From assembly GCA_052437175.1 (NCBI GenBank), contig JBQVOK010000004.1, positions 310,001 through 374,000 of the forward strand: a DNA stretch of 64,000 nt, read 5' to 3'. The notes under the pieces were generated by a model. It was given only the letters and a program-made list of their open reading frames with translations. It did no database searches and was not told the DNA's origin. Origin of the DNA: JACVCJ01 sp052437175. Lineage in GTDB: Bacteria > Bacteroidota > Bacteroidia > CAIKAF01. The position numbers and the translations under genes were made by a program. Below are positions 1 through 7,588 of the stretch, one piece after another (the first letter of the stretch is position 1; every line of letters starts with the position of its first letter).

Positions 1-729
1 GGCAGTTTCGAAAATAAGGAAGGGGTCACTGCCGCCCAGCTCCAGCACTACTTTTTTGAGGTGTTGTCCGGCCAGGGCCGCTACTTTACGCCCCGCGGGC
101 TCGCTACCGGTAAACGCAATGCCGCACACCTGCGGATGGCTTATGATCACTTCGGCATCGGCACTGTCCATAAACAGGCTGGTAAATACTCCCGATGGAA
201 AACCGGCCTTATCGAAGATTTTCTGTAACAACGCTGCACAACCGTATACATTGGAGGCATGTTTCAATAACAATACATTACCTCCGGCCAGGGCGGCAAT
301 GGCCTGGCGGATCACCTGCCAGAAGGGGAAATTCCAGGGCATTATGGCAAATACGATTCCCTGGGGTAAAAAGTGTACTTCGCCGCTTTTATCGGGTGTT
401 TCAATGAGCTCGGGACGCAGCCACTGTGCCGCGTGATCGGCTACATACGCGGAGGCCTGGGCGCATTTCAGCATTTCGGCCTTGCCTTCCGGCAGTACCT
501 TGCCCATTTCGCGGGCCATGCATTCGGCACCTTCTGTGGCATGCAGTTTCAGTTGTACCGAAAGATCGTGCAGCAGCGCGGTGCGTCTTTCCAGCGGCCA
601 TGCAGACCAGCTCCGGTACGCCGCCGCCGCCTCATCGGCTTTCTGCAGCAATTGTTCCCTGCTGAGCAGCTCAAACGTAAATTCTTCCCTGCCGGTGTAT
701 GGATTCCATGAGCGTATTGTCTTTCCCAT
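1..729 (-). CDS. NAD(P)-dependent aldehyde dehydrogenase, C-terminus cut by window edge
   Basis: This gene encodes the N-terminal 243 residues of an aldehyde dehydrogenase, which oxidises aldehydes to acids with NAD(P). Translation of the minus strand from the ATG at 729 gives PWNFPFWQ (131-138, with the oxyanion Asn133), the cofactor-binding Lys156, FTGS (206-209) and the general-base Glu230 in LELGGSDP. The frame stays open to base 1, so the catalytic Cys lies outside the window. The overall look is closest to succinate-semialdehyde dehydrogenases (GabD/Sad type), but the substrate cannot be read from this part. It is divergent from the YdeI-like gene, with a 227-bp intergenic region in which I saw no clear promoter. 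Confidence 0.9.
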   Translation of the reverse strand, partial: MGKTIRSWNPYTGREEFTFELLSREQLLQKADEAAAAYRSWSAWPLERRTALLHDLSVQLKLHATEGAECMAREMGKVLPEGKAEMLKCAQASAYVADHAAQWLRPELIETPDKSGEVHFLPQGIVFAIMPWNFPFWQVIRQAIAALAGGNVLLLKHASNVYGCAALLQKIFDKAGFPSGVFTSLFMDSADAEVIISHPQVCGIAFTGSEPAGRKVAALAGQHLKKVVLELGGSDPFLIFETA

Positions 730-956
730 ATATCTGTGCTATTGCGGTTTATAAAAGGATGGATTGCGGCGTAAAGGAATACCTACAAATATACTTTTAA
801 ATCCGCTTCCCGGGAACATTTTCTGAAAGCTCCCCGCCGGGCTTTTTGTGGAACACCGCTTTCGTTTGGAGTTAATAATTGTTTGTTTTTGTATACACTG
901 ACATACGGTTGTCAGTCAGGGATACGAAGTTTGCCTGTATATTTCGTACGTAACAC

Positions 957-1520
957 ATGCAGAAAAAAGAAACAGCGGTTTTTTGTCCCGCCAGCCGGGA
1001 AGAATGGAGACAGTGGCTTCAGGAGAATCACCAGCGTACAGAAGCGGTATGGCTTATTTACTGCCGGAAAAACTCCGGAATACCCTCTGTACTCTACAGC
1101 GAAGCGGTGGATGAGGCCCTGTGCTTCGGCTGGATCGACAGTAAACGATTGTCGCTGGAGGACGGACGCTATAAACAGTTCTACTGTCCGCGTAAACCCC
1201 GCAGCGGCTGGTCGAAAGTGAATAAGGAAAAGATAGAACGGCTTATCGCCGAAGGGCGCATGACCGAAGCCGGGCTCCGGAGTATAGAAGCGGCAAAGAA
1301 AAACGGTTCCTGGACATTGCTGGATGAAGTGGAAGACCTGAAAATACCTGCCGACCTGGCACAGGCCTTTCGTCAGCATCCCGGTACACGAAAGGTATTC
1401 CTGGCCCTGAGCCGTTCTGCGCGGAAAATGATGCTGCATCAGCTGGTATTTGCCAAACGACCGGAAACAAGAGCAAAAAGGATACAGGCTATTGTGAAAC
1501 AGCTGCAGGAGTTCAGGTAG
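957..1520 (+). CDS. YdeI/OmpD-associated family protein (OmdA)
   Basis: A 187-residue soluble protein of the YdeI/OmdA family. The family is recognised by the N-terminal half (SREEWRQWLQENHQ, then DEALCFGWIDSK around residues 52-63) and the basic helical C-terminal half that begins near LDEVEDLKIPADLA. Members have been linked to resistance to bacteriocins and antimicrobial peptides and to bacterial stress responses, but no enzymatic activity is established. There is no signal peptide. The ATG at 957 is the first in frame and starts the family alignment. It is probably monocistronic, as the next gene begins 117 bp downstream. Confidence 0.85.
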   Translation: MQKKETAVFCPASREEWRQWLQENHQRTEAVWLIYCRKNSGIPSVLYSEAVDEALCFGWIDSKRLSLEDGRYKQFYCPRKPRSGWSKVNKEKIERLIAEGRMTEAGLRSIEAAKKNGSWTLLDEVEDLKIPADLAQAFRQHPGTRKVFLALSRSARKMMLHQLVFAKRPETRAKRIQAIVKQLQEFR

Positions 1521-1637
1521 TTTCACCGACATAATGTATTCTAAAGGATAACACCTCGAATCGGACTCCGGAATTTTTATACGGGTATGTACTTTTTAGT
1601 ATCTTGAGACCGCTCTGCTTCGCAAAACAAAACCTGT

Positions 1638-2318
1638 ATGAAAAAGATATCCCCGGCACTCGCCCTCTTCTGTATCCTGTTTGGCATGTATGGCCAGGCA
1701 TTTGCGCAGACCCCATCCATCCGTATCCGGTTCATCGGCAACTGTGGCCTGTACATGAGCGATGGAAAGCTTGATGTGTATGTTGATTTTCCGTACCAGT
1801 CGGGCGCATTCAATTACATGAAGTACGATAAAGCAGAGCTGGACAGTATCAGGGACAACGCGCTATTCATCTTCACCCACCGGCATCCCGATCATTATGC
1901 GGGCAGACACCTGCGGAAACGGAGCGGGCAGATCATAGGCCCCTGGAAAGTGGCGAAGAAGAAACGTGCCGACCTGCAGAAACTAAGGGATTCTTTCCCG
2001 GACTTTTCCATACAGGTATTTAAAACGAAACACCGTTTTTCATCCAAGCACAGTTCCTACCTGCTGAGCTGGCATGGCAAAAAGATATTTCTCTCCGGGG
2101 ATACGGAAACTGCGGGGACCATGGCGGCCATACCAGCTATGGACCTGGCTTTTGTGCCATACTGGATACTTTCGGATGCAAAGGAAAAAGGGCTGAAAAT
2201 CAATGCGGAAAAATTCATTATTTATCACCTGTATCCCAACCAGAAAGTAAGCGGAACGATACCTGAGAATATGAAACTGTTGCAGAAGCAGGGCGAAGTA
2301 CTGAACATTCCCTATTGA
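1638..2318 (+). CDS. secreted metallo-beta-lactamase-fold hydrolase
   Basis: A 226-residue metallo-hydrolase with a cleavable signal peptide (residues 1-23, ending AFA|Q), so it is exported to the periplasm. The zinc-binding signature is THRHPDH at 80-86 (HxHxDH), followed by SGDTE with Asp155 as bridging ligand and a late His in YHLYPNQ. The short length and the LSWHGKKIFLSGDTE segment resemble UlaG/YtnP-like beta-lactamase-superfamily members more than true beta-lactamases. The substrate is unknown. It appears to be a single gene, with 98 bp to the following alcohol dehydrogenase. Confidence 0.85.
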   Translation: MKKISPALALFCILFGMYGQAFAQTPSIRIRFIGNCGLYMSDGKLDVYVDFPYQSGAFNYMKYDKAELDSIRDNALFIFTHRHPDHYAGRHLRKRSGQIIGPWKVAKKKRADLQKLRDSFPDFSIQVFKTKHRFSSKHSSYLLSWHGKKIFLSGDTETAGTMAAIPAMDLAFVPYWILSDAKEKGLKINAEKFIIYHLYPNQKVSGTIPENMKLLQKQGEVLNIPY

Positions 2319-2416
2319 ACATTGTTTGAATTTTGCAGGAAATCCTTTGGATCCTGCATTTTTCTTTCAGGCAGCCTTCCTAATTTAGCACTCAGAAAAT
2401 GTAAAAAAGTTAGTTT

Positions 2417-3463
2417 ATGATACCAGCAAAAGCGTATGCAGCCCAGAGCCCGGTTTCGGACCTGGCTCCCTGGAATTTCGAACGTCGTGAGGTAGGCCCG
2501 GACGATGTTCAGTTCGATATTTTATACTGCGGGGTATGCCACTCCGACCTGCACCAGATCCGGAACGACTGGTTCCCCGGTATTTTCCCGATGGTGCCCG
2601 GTCACGAGATCGTGGGCCGTGTAGTGAAAGTAGGGGAAAACGTAACAAAATTTAAGGTGGGCGACCTGGCCGGAACCGGGTGCATGGTAGATTCCTGCCG
2701 GACCTGTCCCAACTGTCAGGCCGGACTGGAGCAATACTGTAAATCCGGCCCTGTATTTACCTACAACAGCCTGGCAAAATATACCGACAATGCGCCTGCT
2801 TACGGCGGTTATTCCAACACCATTGTGGTAAAGGAAGATTTTGTGGTGCATATTCCCGAAAAACTCGACCTGGCAGCCGCAGCGCCCCTGTTGTGTGCCG
2901 GTATTACCACGTACTCGCCCCTGCGTCACTGGAAAGTGGGCAAGGGACACAAACTGGCCGTACTGGGTTTGGGCGGACTGGGTCACATGGCGGTAAAATT
3001 CGGCGTGGCTTTCGGGGCGGAAGTGACCGTATTAAGTACTTCTCCGAAAAAAGAGGCCGACGCTAAAAAACTCGGAGCCCATAACTTTGTGCTTACTACC
3101 GATGAAAAACAGGTGGAAGCGGTAAAAGGCAGCTTCGATTTTATCCTGGATACAGTGAGTGCGCCGCACGATTTTGCATTTTACCTGTCGCTGCTGAAGA
3201 CCGACGGAACGCATATCTGCGTGGGAGTGCCTTCGGAACCGGCACAGATACCGCCGTTCTCGATCATTGCCGACCGTAAAAGTGTAGCCGGATCATCCAT
3301 CGGAGGTATTGCCGAAACACAGGAAATGCTCGATTTCTGCGCCGAACACAACATTGTATCGGATATCGAACTTATCGACATAAAAGACATTCACACGGCT
3401 TACGAACGCATGGAAAAAGGAGATGTACGTTACCGTTTCGTGATCGATATCGCCACTTTGTAA
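2417..3463 (+). CDS. zinc-dependent alcohol dehydrogenase, YahK/CAD type
   Basis: A 348-residue medium-chain NADP(H)-dependent alcohol/aldehyde reductase of the cinnamyl-alcohol dehydrogenase/YahK subfamily. The catalytic zinc site is seen in GVCHSDLH (Cys41) and PGHEIVG (His63, Glu64). The structural zinc site has four cysteines at 94, 97, 100 and 108 (CRTCPNCQ...QYC). The nucleotide-binding loop is GLGGLGHMAVK. Length matches E. coli YahK (349 residues). Family members reduce a wide range of aldehydes, so detoxification is the likely role. It is followed within 30 bp by an intrinsic terminator, which makes it monocistronic. Confidence 0.92.
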   Translation: MIPAKAYAAQSPVSDLAPWNFERREVGPDDVQFDILYCGVCHSDLHQIRNDWFPGIFPMVPGHEIVGRVVKVGENVTKFKVGDLAGTGCMVDSCRTCPNCQAGLEQYCKSGPVFTYNSLAKYTDNAPAYGGYSNTIVVKEDFVVHIPEKLDLAAAAPLLCAGITTYSPLRHWKVGKGHKLAVLGLGGLGHMAVKFGVAFGAEVTVLSTSPKKEADAKKLGAHNFVLTTDEKQVEAVKGSFDFILDTVSAPHDFAFYLSLLKTDGTHICVGVPSEPAQIPPFSIIADRKSVAGSSIGGIAETQEMLDFCAEHNIVSDIELIDIKDIHTAYERMEKGDVRYRFVIDIATL

Positions 3464-3492
3464 AAGGCTGAAAATCTTTCCGTTGTGGAATG

Positions 3493-3528
3493 AAGCATTC
3501 CGGGTCTATGGTCCGGAGTGCTTTTTTT
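3493..3528 (+). terminator. intrinsic terminator of the alcohol dehydrogenase gene
   Basis: An 11-bp stem (AAGCATTCCGG at 3493-3503 with CCGGAGTGCTT at 3513-3523, one G-U pair) is followed by seven T. It lies 29 bp after the alcohol dehydrogenase stop and just before the end of the convergent higA gene. Confidence 0.85.
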
Positions 3529-3550
3529 ATTCCCGGAAGGATATACTAAA

Positions 3551-3988
3551 TTATACGGATGCCGTTTTTTTTCGCAGGCCGGTTCTCTGTAGAGGCATTT
3601 TTTCAGGCTTCACAAGCTCATACGGGCGGTTAAAGGCCTCCTGGGACACTTTGAAATGTGCGGCCAGCTTACGGATCACCTCTTTGGAAAGCCCTTTTTT
3701 GTAATGCAGAATGTCGGAAACATAGCCTTTGCTGATGTCCAGGATCTCTGTCAGGTCTTTGGCTTTCAGTTCATTTTCCTGCATCAGGGATTGCAGCAGT
3801 TCAACGGGATCGGCATCCGGAAAGCTGTTGTGCGCATTATCCCAGGTTTCGATCAGGAGGGTAAGCAGCTGAATTTCATCTTTGGTATTACGGTCTTTTG
3901 CACCGGAAAAAATAAGCTGCTCCAGGGCATTGCAATAGCTGCGGTATTGCTTTTTGCTGCTGATCACTTTGTATTTGAGTGTTTCCAT
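3551..3988 (-). CDS. higA: HigA-type antitoxin, XRE-like HTH
   Basis: A 145-residue antitoxin that should neutralise the HigB toxin encoded just upstream and repress the operon. A helix-turn-helix lies at about residues 70-115 (LKAKDLTEILDISKGYVSDIL, with a conserved KKGLSKEVIRKLA after it), the usual HigA arrangement with an N-terminal toxin-binding helix bundle. A longer frame begins at 4039, but that start is inside the toxin gene and adds 17 unrelated residues, so the ATG at 3988 is preferred. The gap to the toxin stop is 11 bp. Toxin-first order is typical of higBA. Confidence 0.85.
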   Translation of the reverse strand: METLKYKVISSKKQYRSYCNALEQLIFSGAKDRNTKDEIQLLTLLIETWDNAHNSFPDADPVELLQSLMQENELKAKDLTEILDISKGYVSDILHYKKGLSKEVIRKLAAHFKVSQEAFNRPYELVKPEKMPLQRTGLRKKTASV

Positions 3989-3999
3989 GGTCGTATATA

Positions 4000-4332
4000 T
4001 TAATAGTTGTGTATCGTATATTGTTCGTCGGCACGGCAAAGCCGGTCATATTCGGCGTGTGTGCCTATCCAGCAGATAAAAAGATGTACCTGCGTTTCTC
4101 CGAAAGCGTATTTGGCGATCAGGCGGTATTTATTTCCGCCGATATCGAATACGATGCGGTGGCTCGCTCTCCCGAGCAGATCGGCACTCCCGAATGTGTG
4201 CAGCATATCTTCGGGTTTTTCCCAGTCTGCAAATTTCAGTTTGCTGAGCCACTCGCTGAATGCACCCCTGCTTTGGGCGTGATAGAGGCCGAATGCCTCC
4301 AGGCTTTCTTTTCGTATTAAATGTACTTTCAT
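4000..4332 (-). CDS. higB: HigB-type mRNA interferase toxin
   Basis: A 110-residue RelE-superfamily toxin of the HigB_toxin family, which cleaves mRNA on the ribosome. The start MKVHLIRKESLEAF matches the family start. The core has the expected GNKYRLIAKYAF strand and the C-terminal WIGTHAEYDRL segment that contains the conserved His/Tyr region. It is first in a two-gene operon with the antitoxin. A consensus promoter ends two bases before its ATG, so the message would be leaderless or nearly so. No frame damage is seen, so the module appears functional. Confidence 0.87.
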   Translation of the reverse strand: MKVHLIRKESLEAFGLYHAQSRGAFSEWLSKLKFADWEKPEDMLHTFGSADLLGRASHRIVFDIGGNKYRLIAKYAFGETQVHLFICWIGTHAEYDRLCRADEQYTIHNY

Positions 4333-4334
4333 TA

Positions 4335-4366
4335 CAAAGATATTGCTTTTTTATTTGTTCTCCAAA
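4335..4366 (-). promoter_or_regulatory. Bacteroidota-type promoter of higBA
   Basis: On the minus strand TTTG (4366-4363) is separated by 20 bp from TATCTTTG (4342-4335), an exact match to the Bacteroidota -33/-7 consensus. The -7 box ends two bases upstream of the higB ATG. Confidence 0.75.
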
Positions 4367-4738
4367 TGTGAACTTGTTTTTCTTTTAGGAGATCTCAAAT
4401 TGCAAAAGTTTTATGGCTTTGTCTATAGTACAATATCCAGTCTGAATAGCATTTTTTCTATCTGTAGCGCAGGTTGCAGCGTTGTGTTGCCTACATGTAT
4501 ATGCGCGGTCCGGAGCGTATTTTAAACGGAAAATAAATAAACGTATAGTTATGAAGTTTTCAGGAGGCGAAGGATGTGTCGTTTGCGTATATATATCAAC
4601 TTAGGTGTTGAATGCCTGGCAGAAGGCAGGGGCCAAAATGCTTCCGCTTGTGCAGCCGGCAGGCACAAAATATCCGAAAAGTCGCTCAGCGCATAGGCCG
4701 GAGTTCCTTTTCGGATAGGTATGATCTTCGGGAGGGAA
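4367..4738. other. intergenic region between higB and the cupin gene
   Basis: No convincing gene is seen. A 60-codon frame at 4343-4525 has no recognisable domain and overlaps the higB promoter. The only structure is an 11-bp inverted repeat at 4671-4717, listed separately. Base composition is more AT-rich at 4380-4560 than in the neighbouring genes. Confidence 0.5.
4671..4717. repeat. 11-bp inverted repeat
   Basis: TATCCGAAAAG (4671-4681) is perfectly complementary to CTTTTCGGATA (4707-4717) around a 25-base loop. It lies 22 bp beyond the stop of the minus-strand cupin gene. No T run follows the stem in either direction, so it may be an RNA-stability hairpin rather than a terminator. Confidence 0.6.
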
Positions 4739-5248
4739 TTAACTGTTTTTACTGCCGCTTACCGGTTTGGTAAGTTCGGTGATCATTTTTGCCCGTTCGG
4801 GATATGCGGCAATAAGTTTATCGCGGTTGCCGATGAAATAATCGTCGGGATTGAAAGGCGGCGCCATGGAAACGCCCATCAGGGCCCAGGAACCTCCGTT
4901 AAACGGCCGGGAGCCGAGCCAGGTTCCACCGGGTATTACTTTCATGGGATGCCCGCCGGCAGCCAGATCGTTACTGAAAATGCAGACTTCTGTGCGGGGT
5001 TCATACCCTTCGGGGTACAGCAGCAGCATTTCTACCGGGTCGCCCTGGTAAAAATGATACAGCATATCGCTGCTCACCCTGTGCATAAGGGAACGGTCGT
5101 CCTTTTCCAGGAAATAGTAGATGGCGCTGCAGGGCTTTTCACCCATGTCGGGCAGCGGGTAAACGTTGGCAAAATAGCCGCCTTCCACGTTGTTTGGCTG
5201 CAGGTTTAACAGTTTTATTACTTCAGAGGCAGGTATCATGGTCGTCAT
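4739..5248 (-). CDS. DUF985 cupin-domain protein (Cupin_5)
   Basis: A 169-residue single-domain cupin of the DUF985/Cupin_5 family. Typical elements are VEGGYFANVY near residue 20, SAIYYFLEKDDRSLMHRV with the conserved His, FYQGDPVEMLLLYPEG and the C-terminal PPFNPDDYFIGNRDKLIAAYP. Family members are small metal- or sugar-binding barrels of unsettled function, some near carbohydrate epimerases. There is no signal peptide. A terminator hairpin separates it from the oxidase gene upstream, so it probably has its own promoter in the 77-bp gap and does not belong to the oxidative operon. Confidence 0.82.
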   Translation of the reverse strand: MTTMIPASEVIKLLNLQPNNVEGGYFANVYPLPDMGEKPCSAIYYFLEKDDRSLMHRVSSDMLYHFYQGDPVEMLLLYPEGYEPRTEVCIFSNDLAAGGHPMKVIPGGTWLGSRPFNGGSWALMGVSMAPPFNPDDYFIGNRDKLIAAYPERAKMITELTKPVSGSKNS

Positions 5249-5262
5249 TTTTTAGTTTGAGA

Positions 5263-5311
5263 TTAAAAATGCCAGACCTGTAACCCATACAAAGAGGGGA
5301 ACAGGCCTGGC
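5263..5311 (-). terminator. intrinsic terminator of the oxidative operon
   Basis: On the minus strand GCCAGGCCTGT pairs with ACAGGTCTGGC over 11 bp (one G-U) and is followed by ATTTTT. It lies 15 bp after the stop of the BBE-type oxidase. A competing stem (CCATACAA with TTGTATGG) overlaps the loop and arm, which could allow alternative folding. Confidence 0.7.
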
Positions 5312-5325
5312 TTGTATGGAAAGCG

Positions 5326-6825
5326 TTATACATTGGTACGGTTTATCGGGCTGATATCCGTAAGTTCTTTGGGCGGATTGAACGGCGAACCCACGCTTTG
5401 CTGGAAGCTGAAGTAATTGTTCGGGTCGGTGCGTTTCTTGATCTTCAGCAGGCGTTCGTAGTTATCGCCGTAGTACATACGGGCCCAGTCGTGCTGCAGG
5501 GGATCGATGTAATTTACATAGGCCCCGGTGGCGTTCCCCGCTGCGGAAAGTTCTTCGAAGAACTGGTAGGCCCATTCTACGTTCTTCATCGTTTCACCCG
5601 GCTGATCGGAAGGCCATATCGACTTGATCTCGGGCACAAAACGGCAGTTGCGGTGTACGTAAGCCGTATCGCCCGGCGCCACCTTCTCGATGGCTCCGCC
5701 GGTGTGGGTCCACACGGCAAAACTGTTGGGCGAGGGGGCATTGTTCATGGACTTCATGATCACGTTGGCCACATCGTTGTTCATACCACCGGGAGGCAGT
5801 ACGGTGGAACGTATATAGGAACTGCGTCCGTCCACACGGGTGGTATTGCCGTTAAAGAATTCCCATTCCGGCAGGGTCATGCTGTACAGGTTGGTGTTGA
5901 TGGGCTTCATTTTCAGCAGGTCCTGCAGCAGTTCAAAACCCTCGGCATATTCGCCGTTAAAAACGGGTGTCAGTCCCAGTACACGCACATCGGTGCTGCC
6001 GTCCACCAGGTCTTTCTGTGTACCCATAAAACCATAAACGGCCATGGCATCGGGCAGGGTCTCTACCCATTCGTTGTAGTAACCGAGTACGTCTCCGGCC
6101 ATTTCCAGCGGGTAGCGGATCTGGCCCACCAGCATTTTTTCGCTGTTGGGCATGCGCATCTTCATTTCCATTTCCACCACCACGCCAAAGTTTCCGCCGC
6201 CACCGCCGCGGCAGGCCCAGAACAGGTCCTTGTCTTCCTCCGAAGTGCTGTGCAGGCCTATGTGCCGCAGTTCGCCGTCGGGTGTGATGATCTTCAGGCT
6301 TTCCAGGTTGTCGATGCTCATACCGTAGGAGCGGGATACAAAGCTGTACCCGCCGCCCAGCATAAAGCCCGGGGGAGCTACCGTAGGACAGCCGCCGCCC
6401 ACGGGTACGAGGCCCGTGCCGGTACTTTGCATATAATGATACACATCGTACCAGATCACGCCCATCTGGGCTGTAAGGTTTTCTGTCTTCGGATCAAACG
6501 TGATGCGGTTCAGGTTTTTCATGGCCATTACCATGCCGCCTTCGTTCAGGCAGTAGCCTGCGGCACTGTGCCCGCCGCCTTTTACCGAGAAGGGCAGGTT
6601 GTGGGTAACGGCAAACCGGAGTCCGATCCGTACGTCTTCATACGTCGCCGGGAAAATGATCAGTCGGGGTCTGAACTGGATCCGGCCGTTGTCGATATGG
6701 ATGGTTTCTTCATAACCGGGATCGCCGGGTTGCAGCACATAGCCGCTCAGCTCGCGGGTCAGTTCCTGTATGGCTGTGTTTAACATAGGTATAGATTTTT
6801 TAGGTTCATAAATGCTTGTTTTCAT
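5326..6825 (-). CDS. BBE-type FAD-linked oxidase, probably bicovalent flavin
   Basis: A 499-residue flavoprotein of the berberine-bridge-enzyme class. The N-terminal PCMH FAD-binding domain has VKGGGHSAAGYC with His86, the usual 8-alpha-histidyl attachment site, and PVGGGCPTVAPPG with Cys146, the 6-S-cysteinyl site, followed by LGGGYSFVSRSYG. The C-terminal BBE motif is YVNYIDPL...YYGDNYERLLKIK. Such enzymes oxidise alcohols, sugars or polyketide/terpenoid intermediates with O2. There is no signal peptide. The start at 6825 is 7 bp after the DABB gene stop, so it is the last gene of the oxidative operon. Its substrate is unknown; the neighbours suggest a secondary metabolite or sugar-derived substrate. 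Confidence 0.9.
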   Translation of the reverse strand: MKTSIYEPKKSIPMLNTAIQELTRELSGYVLQPGDPGYEETIHIDNGRIQFRPRLIIFPATYEDVRIGLRFAVTHNLPFSVKGGGHSAAGYCLNEGGMVMAMKNLNRITFDPKTENLTAQMGVIWYDVYHYMQSTGTGLVPVGGGCPTVAPPGFMLGGGYSFVSRSYGMSIDNLESLKIITPDGELRHIGLHSTSEEDKDLFWACRGGGGGNFGVVVEMEMKMRMPNSEKMLVGQIRYPLEMAGDVLGYYNEWVETLPDAMAVYGFMGTQKDLVDGSTDVRVLGLTPVFNGEYAEGFELLQDLLKMKPINTNLYSMTLPEWEFFNGNTTRVDGRSSYIRSTVLPPGGMNNDVANVIMKSMNNAPSPNSFAVWTHTGGAIEKVAPGDTAYVHRNCRFVPEIKSIWPSDQPGETMKNVEWAYQFFEELSAAGNATGAYVNYIDPLQHDWARMYYGDNYERLLKIKKRTDPNNYFSFQQSVGSPFNPPKELTDISPINRTNV

Positions 6826-6832
6826 GCGTTCA

Positions 6833-7570
6833 CTAACGCGTAAGTGAATACACCTTGCAGTCGTATTTCAGGTAAGTGTCAAAAATGTAGGTGTTCTCGA
6901 TCATGCCGGCCGAAGCTTTGAAGAATTCTTCGTGCTCCTTACTTTTCAGGTACTCGTCGTAGGCGGCCTTGCTTTCGTAAATGATCGATACGGCTACCTG
7001 GAAGTTCCGTACGGAAACGTCGCGGATAATGTCGGTGAGCCCGCCCGTGGTAAACTGTTGGATGCCCGGATGTCTCGACAGGTATTTGAGGCAGATGTCC
7101 GTGAATTTGCGGATCGACTCCGGTGATTTATCCGTGAGATCAAAGTACAGGTTGTGGAACATACCCTGGGGATAATTGCCGTCTGCGCCGATATGCTGCG
7201 GGGCCGAAGGATTGCCGCCGATGATCAGGTGACTGAGGTTTACGTCCATCACGCGGCGGGTGGTGCCCGGTACCCAGCGGTTCACATCGGCTACAAACTG
7301 GTTATGATCGGTGTCGTTACTGTTGTAGACCTTAAAGGCGTCTTCGTTCATGAACAGCTGGTGCATGGCTATATCGTAATTCTGGTCATTCTCGGGCCGC
7401 GTCATATCTTTGGCACGGGCGCCGGTCCAGAAACAGATCATACCGGGCGAGGAGGACAGGTACTGCCGGGCTTCGGACATGTAGGCCTCTACAATTTCGG
7501 GGGTATTGCTGCGACCCAGGTTAAAATAGGTGCTGTGCAGCATCATGGGTTTACGGGAGTTGTCTTTCAT
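6833..7570 (-). CDS. tandem DABB (dimeric alpha/beta barrel) protein
   Basis: A 245-residue protein with two DABB (stress-responsive A/B barrel) domains in tandem. The first spans about residues 10-110 (LHSTYFNLGRSNTPE, then a YDIAMHQLFMNEDAFKVY strand-helix). The second spans about 135-240 (FHNLYFDLTDKSPESIRKF, FQVAVSIIYESKAAYDEYL). Single DABB proteins dimerise through this fold, so a tandem copy probably forms an intramolecular barrel. The family includes polyketide cyclases such as plant olivetolic acid cyclase as well as proteins of unknown role. No catalytic residue can be assigned. It sits between the lipocalin-like gene and the BBE-type oxidase in one operon. Confidence 0.75.
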   Translation of the reverse strand: MKDNSRKPMMLHSTYFNLGRSNTPEIVEAYMSEARQYLSSSPGMICFWTGARAKDMTRPENDQNYDIAMHQLFMNEDAFKVYNSNDTDHNQFVADVNRWVPGTTRRVMDVNLSHLIIGGNPSAPQHIGADGNYPQGMFHNLYFDLTDKSPESIRKFTDICLKYLSRHPGIQQFTTGGLTDIIRDVSVRNFQVAVSIIYESKAAYDEYLKSKEHEEFFKASAGMIENTYIFDTYLKYDCKVYSLTR

Positions 7571-7588
7571 GGCTTTTCCGTTTTTACA

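Noticed and set aside
4343..4525. 60-codon plus-strand frame
   Set aside because: It overlaps the higB promoter and has no recognisable content.
5398..6783. 461-codon plus-strand open frame
   Set aside because: It is antisense to the BBE-type oxidase, whose motifs are complete, and its translation has no domain character.
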